Below are positions 17,425-25,175 of a DNA stretch of 32,866 nt, in pieces; position 1 is the first letter of the stretch; every line of letters starts with the position of its first letter. The position numbers and the translations under genes are program-made. A model generated the notes under the pieces. That model was not told the origin of the DNA, made no database searches, and saw only the letters and a program-made list of their open reading frames with translations. Location: NCBI GenBank assembly GCA_031260925.1, contig JAISKN010000290.1, forward strand, positions 1 through 32,866, written 5' to 3'. The stretch is from Prevotellaceae bacterium. Lineage in GTDB: Bacteria > Bacteroidota > Bacteroidia > Bacteroidales > Paludibacteraceae.

Positions 17425-19458
17425 TTATTCAGGTTTTATCATCATTCCATTTTTCCATTGTCCTTTGACGGCGACCTGTCCATTGGGCAAATAGAGAATG
17501 CCGTAACCGTTCGGCAGGTTGTCTTCAAAATTGCCCTCATATTTTCGCCCGTCTTGAAAAATCTCATAACCTTTGCCCGATTTTACGCCGTTTTTGCGCT
17601 CGCCGTAGTAGCCCCATTTGTCGTTAAACTCAAAAACATAAGTCGGATTTATCATACGCTGATTATCTGCCTGCCCGATTTGCTTGAGTATTTTGAATTT
17701 TTCAGGGTATTGCTGTATCGCTGGAAAAAGCGTGCGGTAGCCGTGTTGATACCAATCGTCAAGGATAACGTGCGTTGCTTTTTTTGTTTTCAGATACGAA
17801 ATTATGCTGTCTGGCGAAGCAACCCAAGGGAACGAAGTAGAATGTTTGTAACCCGAAAACATATAAAAAATTTCGGGTTTGCGCGTTATCATTCTGATTG
17901 TTTCGGGCAGACTGTCTTTGGCAAATTGACAGGCTGCCAAGTAGTTAGTCATTTTCGGGTTATTGACGTATTCCCATTTAGGCACTTTTGCCGACAAACG
18001 CAAATCTTCCTGCGCTTTAATATGTTTAGGGTAAAGAAAAATTGCAAAAATGGCAAGAACAGCAATTTTTGGAATAAAAGAATTTTCTTTTTTTAATAAT
18101 TTTTGCCAGACAAAGCCCGTTATATTTGATATTCCGTTGAAAAAGAGAAAGATAAAAAACGGTATCATAGGCATTAAATAACGCGGTCCCTGATATTCCT
18201 CGAAATAAAAAATCATTACCGTCATTCCTATTGCTAAATAACTGAAAATCAGCCAAAAAGCGTTTCGTTTCAAGCAGCAAAATCCGAATATCATAACAAT
18301 TAGCAACAAAATTCCCCGCAACCATTCGCCGCTTACCGCTTTTGCGCCGTTGTTAAAAGGCGAGCCTGAAATTACATTGGGCAGCCATTTGGTAATATCG
18401 CCAGATATGTTGTATTCTATGCGCGTTTTCCAATCGTTCCAAGTTGCCATTGTTTCGCCGTTGCCGCCTTTTTTCTTTAAAAAATCACTTTTGTAGTCGC
18501 TTTCGGTTTTTCCGCAATTTGCCTGTCTGATATTCCAAAGCGTGTGTGTTGTCAGCAGTGCAAAAGCCGTTAAAAAGCAAAGAATTACGCGCTGGAAAAG
18601 CATTTTTTTTGTGATTGAAATATTTGAAATTTCCGATTTTTTTTCTTTTCTAAAAATTAAAAATGTTTGCAATGCCAAAATGCCAAACCAAATTCCGAGT
18701 GCCAAAATCAGTGAAATGCCCCACGAGCGCACAAGATAAATGTAGGCAATATTTAGCAAAAATAAAATTAAGAGTAAAATATTTTTCCACTTTCCACTCT
18801 GTTTTTTGTCATTCTGACGAAAGTCAGAATCGCTTGATTTTGAGAGCGATTGCGGGTCAAACCCGCAATGACAAAATAAAAATATTTTTTCGTTAAGATA
18901 AAGTGCTAAATGCAAGGCTGTTAGTGAAATAAAAATAAACAACATTTCGCTCATCATTATTGTGGAAAATTGCAGCAGCGAATATTGAATTGCGCAAAAA
19001 AGCGTTGCAAAAAAGGCTGTCGGCGTGTTTTTTGTTATTTTTTTTATAAGTAAAAAGAATAACAAAAGCGAGAGCCAAAGCAGTACGCCGTTTGCTTTTT
19101 TGCAAAAAAGAATATCATTTGGCGATATTTTTTGCAATCCTGCCAAAAATATCGGGTAGCCGATTGGGAAATGCGTTTGCGGCGTTTTTTCAAAGCCCAT
19201 TGGCGATGTGTAACCTTCGCCGTCTGCAATGGATTTTGCGCACGAAAAATAGATGATATTGTCGCCGTTCAAATCAATTTTCTTATCAAAAATTGCAGAA
19301 TAATTGCTATAAAAAACCAAACTGATAACCGCCAATAATCCGATTATCACAAATTTGTTATTCAAAAAATTTTCAACTTTTTGAGTTAAAGTTGTTTGTT
19401 GTTGTTGCGGCTTTTTCGGCGCAGTTTTTGGTTGAGGTTTAATTGCTTTTTTAGACAT
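17425..19458 (-). CDS. Polytopic membrane protein, PMT/GT39-like glycosyltransferase, with C-terminal MORN repeats
   Basis: 677 aa; many hydrophobic helices; DLNGDNIIYFSCAKSIADGEGYTSPMGFEKTPQTHFPIGYPIFLAGL; C-terminal KGYEIFQDGRKYEGNFEDNLPNGYGILYLPNGQVAVKGQWKNG. Confidence 0.8.
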   Translation of the reverse strand: MSKKAIKPQPKTAPKKPQQQQTTLTQKVENFLNNKFVIIGLLAVISLVFYSNYSAIFDKKIDLNGDNIIYFSCAKSIADGEGYTSPMGFEKTPQTHFPIGYPIFLAGLQKISPNDILFCKKANGVLLWLSLLLFFLLIKKITKNTPTAFFATLFCAIQYSLLQFSTIMMSEMLFIFISLTALHLALYLNEKIFLFCHCGFDPQSLSKSSDSDFRQNDKKQSGKWKNILLLILFLLNIAYIYLVRSWGISLILALGIWFGILALQTFLIFRKEKKSEISNISITKKMLFQRVILCFLTAFALLTTHTLWNIRQANCGKTESDYKSDFLKKKGGNGETMATWNDWKTRIEYNISGDITKWLPNVISGSPFNNGAKAVSGEWLRGILLLIVMIFGFCCLKRNAFWLIFSYLAIGMTVMIFYFEEYQGPRYLMPMIPFFIFLFFNGISNITGFVWQKLLKKENSFIPKIAVLAIFAIFLYPKHIKAQEDLRLSAKVPKWEYVNNPKMTNYLAACQFAKDSLPETIRMITRKPEIFYMFSGYKHSTSFPWVASPDSIISYLKTKKATHVILDDWYQHGYRTLFPAIQQYPEKFKILKQIGQADNQRMINPTYVFEFNDKWGYYGERKNGVKSGKGYEIFQDGRKYEGNFEDNLPNGYGILYLPNGQVAVKGQWKNGMMIKPE
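18808..18872. repeat. Palindromic element P6 (composite family C), located inside a CDS
   Basis: gtcattctgacgaaagtcagaatcgct tgattttgag agcgattgcgggtcaaacccgcaatgac. Confidence 0.9.
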
Positions 19459-19464
19459 AATTTT

Positions 19465-19893
19465 TTATTTTTTTGAGAATAAAATATATTTTCTTGCGAA
19501 AAAATTCCAAAACATTACTAAAACAGAAGAAATTATTTTTGAGATAAGATAGTGAAAATCAATTATTTCCGTACAAAACCACATTAAAAACAGATTGAGC
19601 AGCAGCCCGATACCGCTGATAACGGCAAAAAGCGCAAATTCCGAAAAAGCATTGTTGAAACGCCGTTTGTCGAACACCCAAAAAACGCTCAAAAAGTAAG
19701 TCGCAATCAGCCCGCAGACAAATCCCAATGTCGCCGACAGCAGGTAGTGCCACCCGCAAAACTCGGTCAGCGCGTACAAAACGCCAAAATCAACAACAAA
19801 GCCGATTATTCCTGTAATTGCAAACCGCAAAAACTGTATATAAAAATTTTCTGTTTTATTTTTTAATATCTTTGCAAACATTATTTTTTGCAT
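19465..19893 (-). CDS. GtrA family protein
   Basis: 142 aa; FLRFAITGIIGFVVDFGVLYALTEFCGWHYLLSATLGFVCGLIATYFLSVFWVF, four predicted TM helices. Confidence 0.9.
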   Translation of the reverse strand: MQKIMFAKILKNKTENFYIQFLRFAITGIIGFVVDFGVLYALTEFCGWHYLLSATLGFVCGLIATYFLSVFWVFDKRRFNNAFSEFALFAVISGIGLLLNLFLMWFCTEIIDFHYLISKIISSVLVMFWNFFARKYILFSKK

Positions 19894-19938
19894 TAGTAAA
19901 TAAATATAGAGATTATGTCATTTAAGTCATTTTTTTAT

Positions 19939-20021
19939 GGATTGCTTCGGAAATACCTCGCAATGACGGAAGTCGTTTAAGCAAAGGGATACGTCATTGC
20001 GAGGTATTTCCGAAGCAATCC
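19939..20021. repeat. Palindromic element P7, family B, perfect 30 bp arms, 23 nt loop
   Basis: ggattgcttcggaaatacctcgcaatgacg ... cgtcattgcgaggtatttccgaagcaatcc. Confidence 0.97.
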
Positions 20022-20070
20022 AGAGTTATTATAAAAATGCCTTTATCATAATATTACAATTCCATTTTTT

Positions 20071-20781
20071 TTAATTAAACAAAGCGTATTTTAACATACA
20101 GTAAAACGCTCTCACACCGTCTTTCCAACTGATTTTTTTGCCCTCTGCGTAAGTTCTGCCGTAATATGCAATGCCTACTTCGTAAATTCTAACTCCCTTA
20201 ATTTTAGCGACTTTCGCGGTAATTTCAGGTTCAAAACCAAATCTGTTTTCTTTCAGTTTTACATTTTTGATAATATCGGAACGGAACATTTTATAGCAGG
20301 TTTCCATATCGGTAAGGTTGAGATTTGTAAGCATATTCGATACTTTTGTCAGCAGCGCATTGCCGATAGAATGCCAAAAAAACAAAATTCTGTGTGGTTT
20401 TCCGCCCATAAATCTTGAGCCGTAGACAATGTCTGCAAATCCGTCTATGATTGGTTTCAACAGCACGTTATAGTCCTGCGGGTCGTATTCCAAATCGGCA
20501 TCTTGAATGACGATAAAATCGCCATTCGCCTCAGCAATTCCGCGCCGCAATGCCGCTCCTTTGCCCATATTTTTCGGTTGATTGAAAAATTCTATACCGC
20601 TTTCGATATGGCTTTCGATATATTTTTCAACAACTTCTGCCGTACCGTCTGTTGAACAGTCATTAATAATTATTATCTCTTTTTTAATATTATTAATCAA
20701 CTCGACATCTGCTATTTTGTTGAGTATCAAGTGAATAGTTTTTGCCTCGTTGTAGGCTGGAATTACGATTGACAGTTTCAT
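20071..20781 (-). CDS. Glycosyltransferase family 2, polyprenyl-phosphate sugar transferase (DPM1-like)
   Basis: 236 aa; [53 protein letters not shown]. Confidence 0.92.
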   Translation of the reverse strand: MKLSIVIPAYNEAKTIHLILNKIADVELINNIKKEIIIINDCSTDGTAEVVEKYIESHIESGIEFFNQPKNMGKGAALRRGIAEANGDFIVIQDADLEYDPQDYNVLLKPIIDGFADIVYGSRFMGGKPHRILFFWHSIGNALLTKVSNMLTNLNLTDMETCYKMFRSDIIKNVKLKENRFGFEPEITAKVAKIKGVRIYEVGIAYYGRTYAEGKKISWKDGVRAFYCMLKYALFN

Positions 20782-20804
20782 TTTGGTTTCAGATGTTTAA
20801 ACGT

Positions 20805-20854
20805 TTTTATAAGAGCAGTATACTGCTCTTATAAAAGGTATATACCTTTTATAA
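20805..20854. repeat. Two overlapping perfect palindromes sharing TTATAA
   Basis: 20805-20836 (TTTTATAAGAGCAGTA/TACTGCTCTTATAAAA) and 20829-20854 (TTATAAAAGGTAT/ATACCTTTTATAA). Confidence 0.95.
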
Positions 20855-20888
20855 TTTTTTTTAGGAGTGCAAAATTAATAATTTTTTT

Positions 20889-21980
20889 TTATTTCCACCT
20901 CGCTTTTCCGAAAATTCCCCAAAAAGTCGTAAAAACAATATAAAAAGGGTAAAAAATTGATAAAAATGGAATATATTTTATTAGATTTTTTTGTTTGGAA
21001 AATTTTAAAAATGGAATTAATAAAAGGCTGTCAATAAGTATTTTAGACAGAAAAATTATTAGGAAATAAATTTTGAAAAATGGCAGAAAAAATGCGGCAA
21101 CAAGCGAAAAAAGTATCTCAAAATTAAGCAGAAACACGATGAATGCGGTAAAAATCGTCTGCCAATCGGTGTAGGAGGTGCTTTTTGATGCCCAACGCTG
21201 CCTCTGCCTGAAAAACTGTTTGAGGTTTTTTGCAGGAAACGTTTCAACAAAATTTTCCGCCGATTTGAGAAACAAAATTTTTCCTCCGATTTTTTTAACA
21301 TAATGCAACAGAAAAACATCATCACCCGAAATTTCGCTCTCAACTAAGTGATTTTCAGCCTCTTGCCAGATTTCTCGGCGGAATGCCAAATTTGCGCCGT
21401 TACACATTATCGGCATTTTTGCCAACGCAGCCCCCGCCCCAAAAACCTGCAAACTTGCAAACTCCAACGATTGAATTTTTGAGAGTAGTGAGTAGTGAGT
21501 AGTGAGTAGTGAGTAGTGAGTAGTGGGTAGTGAGTATTTTACGCCGCCGATTACTAAATCTGGCTGATTTTCTTGTAGAAAACTTTTAATGATTGCAAAG
21601 TAATTTTTTGGTAAAATACAATCGGCATCAAAACAGACAACAAACTCATTTTTAGCAAATTGCATTGCTTCTTTTAAGGCATTTTTTTTACCAAAATTTG
21701 TTGTTGAAAATATTTTTACGTTTGAAAATTTTGTTGAAAATTCCTGCAAAATTTCAAGCGTTTTATCTGTTGAATTATCATTTGCAAAGATAATCTGCTC
21801 AATATCAGCAATTTGCGTTGCGATTGACGACAAAAGCAGCGGCAAATTTTCTTCCTCGTTTTTGCAGCAAACCACCGCCGAAAGCGAAACAGGTTTTGCA
21901 CTGTTTTTCGGCGAAAATGCTTTTGTTTTCAGCCAAAAAAACAGGCAAATAAAAACTAATATTGTGTATAAAATTAACAT
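20889..21980 (-). CDS. Glycosyltransferase family 2 membrane protein
   Basis: 364 aa; SAVVCCKNEEENLPLLLSSIA, VVCFDADCILPKNYF, FFRQRQRWASKS; ATG at 21980 preferred over TTG at 21983. Confidence 0.88.
   Translation of the reverse strand: MLILYTILVFICLFFWLKTKAFSPKNSAKPVSLSAVVCCKNEEENLPLLLSSIATQIADIEQIIFANDNSTDKTLEILQEFSTKFSNVKIFSTTNFGKKNALKEAMQFAKNEFVVCFDADCILPKNYFAIIKSFLQENQPDLVIGGVKYSLPTTHYSLLTTHYSLLSKIQSLEFASLQVFGAGAALAKMPIMCNGANLAFRREIWQEAENHLVESEISGDDVFLLHYVKKIGGKILFLKSAENFVETFPAKNLKQFFRQRQRWASKSTSYTDWQTIFTAFIVFLLNFEILFSLVAAFFLPFFKIYFLIIFLSKILIDSLLLIPFLKFSKQKNLIKYIPFLSIFYPFYIVFTTFWGIFGKARWK
21485..21533. repeat. Heptanucleotide tandem repeat (GTAGTGA)7 inside a glycosyltransferase CDS
   Basis: Seven consecutive 7-mers, one variant (gtagtgg); encodes TTHYSLLTTHYSLL. 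Confidence 0.97.
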
Positions 21981-21983
21981 CAA

Positions 21984-22041
21984 TTTTGATTTACGATTTA
22001 TGATTTACGATTTACAATTTTTGATTTACGATTTACGATTT
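21984..22041. repeat. Degenerate heptanucleotide tandem repeat (TTTACGA)n immediately upstream of the GT2 start
   Basis: tttacga tttatga tttacga tttacaa tttttga tttacga tttacga ttt. Confidence 0.9.
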
Positions 22042-22119
22042 GCTGCGCAAATTTGCAATATATACCTTTAACTTATTTATTATGGGGACTTCTAATAATT
22101 GACAAAAAATCAAAAGTAG

Positions 22120-22194
22120 GTGTCATTGCGGGCTTGACCCGCAATCTCTCGCAACTGTTTTTCAATCGATTGCGGGTCAAGCCCGCAATGACAC
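22120..22194. repeat. Palindromic element P8, family C, perfect 27 bp arms
   Basis: gtgtcattgcgggcttgacccgcaatc ... gattgcgggtcaagcccgcaatgacac. Confidence 0.97.
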
Positions 22195-22263
22195 GATATG
22201 TTCTTTTTATGTCGTATATTGAAAAGTTTAATTATTAAAAGTTCCCTTATGCTAATAACGGGT

Positions 22264-22417
22264 TGCATTCCTACGGAATGCACTGAAAATGTGATACTTA
22301 ATTTCTACCGAACGATTCATTCCTACGGAATGATGTCCATATTATACCGCAATCCGTTAGGATTGCATCGCTCGGTAGAAAAAATACAAATACGGACTTG
22401 CATTCCGTAGGAATGCA
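22264..22417. repeat. Cluster of four CATTCCTACGGAATG-type short palindromes with an outer inverted repeat
   Basis: tgcattcctacggaatgca; gattcattcctacggaatgatg; gcaatccgttaggattgc; tgcattccgtaggaatgca; outer tttctaccgaacgat / atcgctcggtagaaa. Confidence 0.9.
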
Positions 22418-22515
22418 CCCTTAAAAAAACATTTCAACCCGAAATTCGCATTACAACTGTATAACGCGAAGCGATTAACTATTGTATAACAGCGAAGCGG
22501 TCTTTTGTCTAATTT

Positions 22516-23208
22516 TCACGCTGCTGCCAAAGTAAAAATCGAAATCTTTGCATTGCAGACTTCGTGAATTGCTTCGGCGCAGGCAATCAGCGTTGAGCCT
22601 GTCGTCAGCACGTCATCGACAAGCAGAATACGCTTATTTTCAAAGAGTTGCGCGTTTTTGACAGCAAAAATCCCTTTCGTGTTTTCCCAACGCTCGTAAG
22701 CCGATTTTTTGGTTTGTGTCGGGTTTTCAATCACACGAACAAGATTTTCATCGTCAATTTCCGCCCTCAAAATTTCCGCCAAGCCCTGCGCAATGCAAAG
22801 GCTCTGATTGTAACCGCGTTTGCGCAGTTTATTCGGGTGCAGCGGCACAGGAACGATACAGTCAAAATTATTAAAGTCCTCATTTTCAACGATTTCCGCT
22901 GCTGCATATTTTCCCAAAACCGCGCCGATTTCTTTTCCGTCTTTATATTTTAATTTGTGCAAAAGTTTTTGAAATTTCGATTTTTTTGTAAAATAATAGA
23001 ACGCCGTTGCCCTCTCAATTTCAGTTTTGCCCCAAAAACGCTGTTCAAGGAGATTATTTTTTTCGTTATGCAAACCTGTTCGCGGCATTTTTTGCAAACA
23101 GGAAAGACAAATTGTGTTTTCGCCTTTCATTAGATTTTGCCCGCAAACTTCACAAATATTCGGGTAAAAAATGCCTATAAAATGGTGTATAATTTCGGAA
23201 AATTTCAT
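22516..23208 (-). CDS. ComF family phosphoribosyltransferase-like protein
   Basis: 230 aa; zinc-ribbon CEVCGQNLMKGENTICLSCL; VPLHPNKLRKRGYNQS; RILLVDDVLTTGSTL. Confidence 0.93.
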   Translation of the reverse strand: MKFSEIIHHFIGIFYPNICEVCGQNLMKGENTICLSCLQKMPRTGLHNEKNNLLEQRFWGKTEIERATAFYYFTKKSKFQKLLHKLKYKDGKEIGAVLGKYAAAEIVENEDFNNFDCIVPVPLHPNKLRKRGYNQSLCIAQGLAEILRAEIDDENLVRVIENPTQTKKSAYERWENTKGIFAVKNAQLFENKRILLVDDVLTTGSTLIACAEAIHEVCNAKISIFTLAAA

Positions 23209-23212
23209 AAAT

Positions 23213-23242
23213 GCAAAGTTATAAAATTTTTTGTAACTTTGC
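23213..23242. promoter_or_regulatory. Divergent Bacteroidota-type -7 boxes (TAACTTTG) in inverted orientation between comF-like and DUF5683 genes
   Basis: gCAAAGTTAtaaaattttttgTAACTTTGc matches the TAnnTTTG consensus on both strands. Confidence 0.6.
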
Positions 23243-23268
23243 CGTTCATAAAAACTTTGCTTTACACT

Positions 23269-23949
23269 TTGAAAAAAATATTTAATATATTGATAATCAG
23301 TCTATTTTTTGCTGCTGCGGGTTTTGCTCAAAGCAACGATAGCGTTGTTGCGGACACTCTCGCGCAAAAATCTGACTTTAAGAAAAAGTTTGCCTTTCAG
23401 AAAAAAGTTGCTGCCGACAGCGTTTCAACAGTGCATTTTGATACACTTGACAACAAAAAAATGCCGAAACCGAAAAAGATTTTTTTGCCTGACCCAAACA
23501 AAAGTATGTGGTACGGCTTGCTTTTTCCGGGCGGCGGGCAAATTTACAACCGCCGTTACTGGAAATTGCCGATTGTATATGGCGGCTTTGTGGCGTTGGC
23601 GTACGGCATAAGTAATAACGGCAAACTCTACAACGTTTATTCGCGCGCTTACCGCGATAAAATGGACAATAATCCAAATACAGACAGTTATTTGCTGCTT
23701 AACCGCAACAATTCTGAAATTCCAGAAACAACGCTAAAAAATAATATGAATAATTACCGCCGCAGCCGCGATTTGTGCATTATCGGCGCAGTGGCTTTTT
23801 ATGCGATAACGGTAGTAGATGCTTTTGTTGATGCGGCTTTGGCTGATTTCGACATTTCCCCAGACCTTTCAATGAAAATTAAACCGACTGTTGTTCCCAC
23901 ACAGGAAAACAGTATGACATTAGCAATGAGCCTGCAATTTAATTTTTAA
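23269..23949 (+). CDS. DUF5683 domain protein
   Basis: LKKIFNILIISLFFAAAGFAQ signal peptide (TTG start proposed); DPNKSMWYGLLFPGGGQIYNRRYWKLPIVYGGFVALAYGISNN. Confidence 0.82.
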   Translation: MKKIFNILIISLFFAAAGFAQSNDSVVADTLAQKSDFKKKFAFQKKVAADSVSTVHFDTLDNKKMPKPKKIFLPDPNKSMWYGLLFPGGGQIYNRRYWKLPIVYGGFVALAYGISNNGKLYNVYSRAYRDKMDNNPNTDSYLLLNRNNSEIPETTLKNNMNNYRRSRDLCIIGAVAFYAITVVDAFVDAALADFDISPDLSMKIKPTVVPTQENSMTLAMSLQFNF

Positions 23950-23950
23950 T

Positions 23951-23993
23951 GAATAATGATTAATGATTATTGTTTAATGTTTAATGTTTAATT
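23951..23993. repeat. Degenerate heptanucleotide-type repeat (TTTAATG)n directly after the DUF5683 stop
   Basis: gaataatgattaatgattattgtttaatgtttaatgtttaatt. Confidence 0.8.
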
Positions 23994-24009
23994 AGGCGAA
24001 TAGTTAAGA

Positions 24010-24088
24010 AACCTGTCATTCCCGCGCAGGCGGGAATCCCATTTGTACATTGCAGTAAGGAGATTCCCGCCTGCGCGGGAATGACACC
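24010..24088. repeat. Palindromic element P5, family A, loop inverted relative to P3/P4
   Basis: gtcattcccgcgcaggcgggaatc ccatttgtacattgcagtaagga gattcccgcctgcgcgggaatgac. Confidence 0.95.
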
Positions 24089-24223
24089 TGATTTTTTATT
24101 TACTGCAAAAATTTATTTTAATAGCAAAGCAAATAAAATATGGTTAAAGATAGTTAAATAATCGCCCTCGATGCAACATTTTTAATTTTTTTACGTCTTG
24201 TTAAATATATGTTGATTTTTTTT

Positions 24224-24231
24224 TACCTTTG
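24224..24231 (+). promoter_or_regulatory. Candidate -7 box TACCTTTG for the downstream lipoprotein
   Basis: Match to Bacteroidota TAnnTTTG, about 80 bp upstream of the start codon. Confidence 0.5.
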
Positions 24232-24312
24232 TAAAAAATTATTAAACAACATAATTTAAAAAAAACAATATTTTTATAACAATATTTATTTATCATTTAA
24301 AAATTTAAAACA

Positions 24313-25113
24313 ATGAAAAAATTTAGTTTGTTTGCAGCCGTATGTTTGGTTGCGTTGGTGTTCGCAAGTTGCGACAGCCCCAACAAAAATGGCGGAACTC
24401 TCAAAGTTACCGCAAAAGTAACAGATGGCGACATGGTTAATAGCCAAGTTGACGAAGTGCGTGCCGTTGGGTACATCTACGGGGAGGAAATTGAAGTTCC
24501 TGTTGATTGGGACGGTGACGGAGAAGTTGATTGGTACGAGTATCAGCGCGAAAGCACGGATATTATCATCGCTACCGCACCTTTTAAAAATGGCGGTTTC
24601 ACAATTACGCTGCCTAAACAAATTGACGAGCGTTTGCTTGAAGAGGGCGATTTTTCTTACTTAGAAGAGTATTATGGCGGAAAAGTTACTGTCAGCAACA
24701 AAAACTTCAAAACCACAATAGTTGAAGAATTTGAGGCGTACAAAAACAACAAACGTGTTGGCTATTTTGTTTATTACTACGCAAGTATGACGAGTGAGGG
24801 ATACGCAGTTTATATGTTTGTTGATTCTGATGTGAAAATTACAGGTACTATTTCAGAAAGTGAAGAATGGGACGGCAGAGTTTATACTGATGAAGAAATA
24901 TATGATATAAATCTGAAAGAAGGCTGGAATGCAGTTTATATGCTCTATTCAGAAGTTGGCAATTCAGAAAGGACTACATATTCCACATCAAAACCAGACA
25001 AAAATTTTGAATGGGTGTATGACGGCGGTTATTATTACGATTATGTAAAAGCAAAAGCACCTCACAAAGCCTTAAAAAAACATTCAAGCAAATTTTTGAA
25101 AATGTTTAGATAA
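24313..25113 (+). CDS. Hypothetical lipoprotein
   Basis: 266 aa; lipobox VALVFASCDSPN; acidic repetitive body, no recognised domain. Confidence 0.8.
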   Translation: MKKFSLFAAVCLVALVFASCDSPNKNGGTLKVTAKVTDGDMVNSQVDEVRAVGYIYGEEIEVPVDWDGDGEVDWYEYQRESTDIIIATAPFKNGGFTITLPKQIDERLLEEGDFSYLEEYYGGKVTVSNKNFKTTIVEEFEAYKNNKRVGYFVYYYASMTSEGYAVYMFVDSDVKITGTISESEEWDGRVYTDEEIYDINLKEGWNAVYMLYSEVGNSERTTYSTSKPDKNFEWVYDGGYYYDYVKAKAPHKALKKHSSKFLKMFR

Positions 25114-25135
25114 AAAAGCATGGAATATAAAAATA

Positions 25136-25175
25136 GACAGGCGCAAGATTTCAATAATTTTGCGCCTGTCTTTTA
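25136..25175 (+). terminator. Rho-independent terminator
   Basis: gacaggcgcaa-gatttcaataatt-ttgcgcctgtc followed by ttttat. Confidence 0.85.

Noticed and set aside
17458-18096. 212 aa plus-strand ORF
   Set aside because: Shadow ORF antisense to the membrane glycosyltransferase; no plausible domain.
21485-22041. CRISPR array
   Set aside because: Repeats are 7 bp tandem units without spacers, and no cas genes are present.
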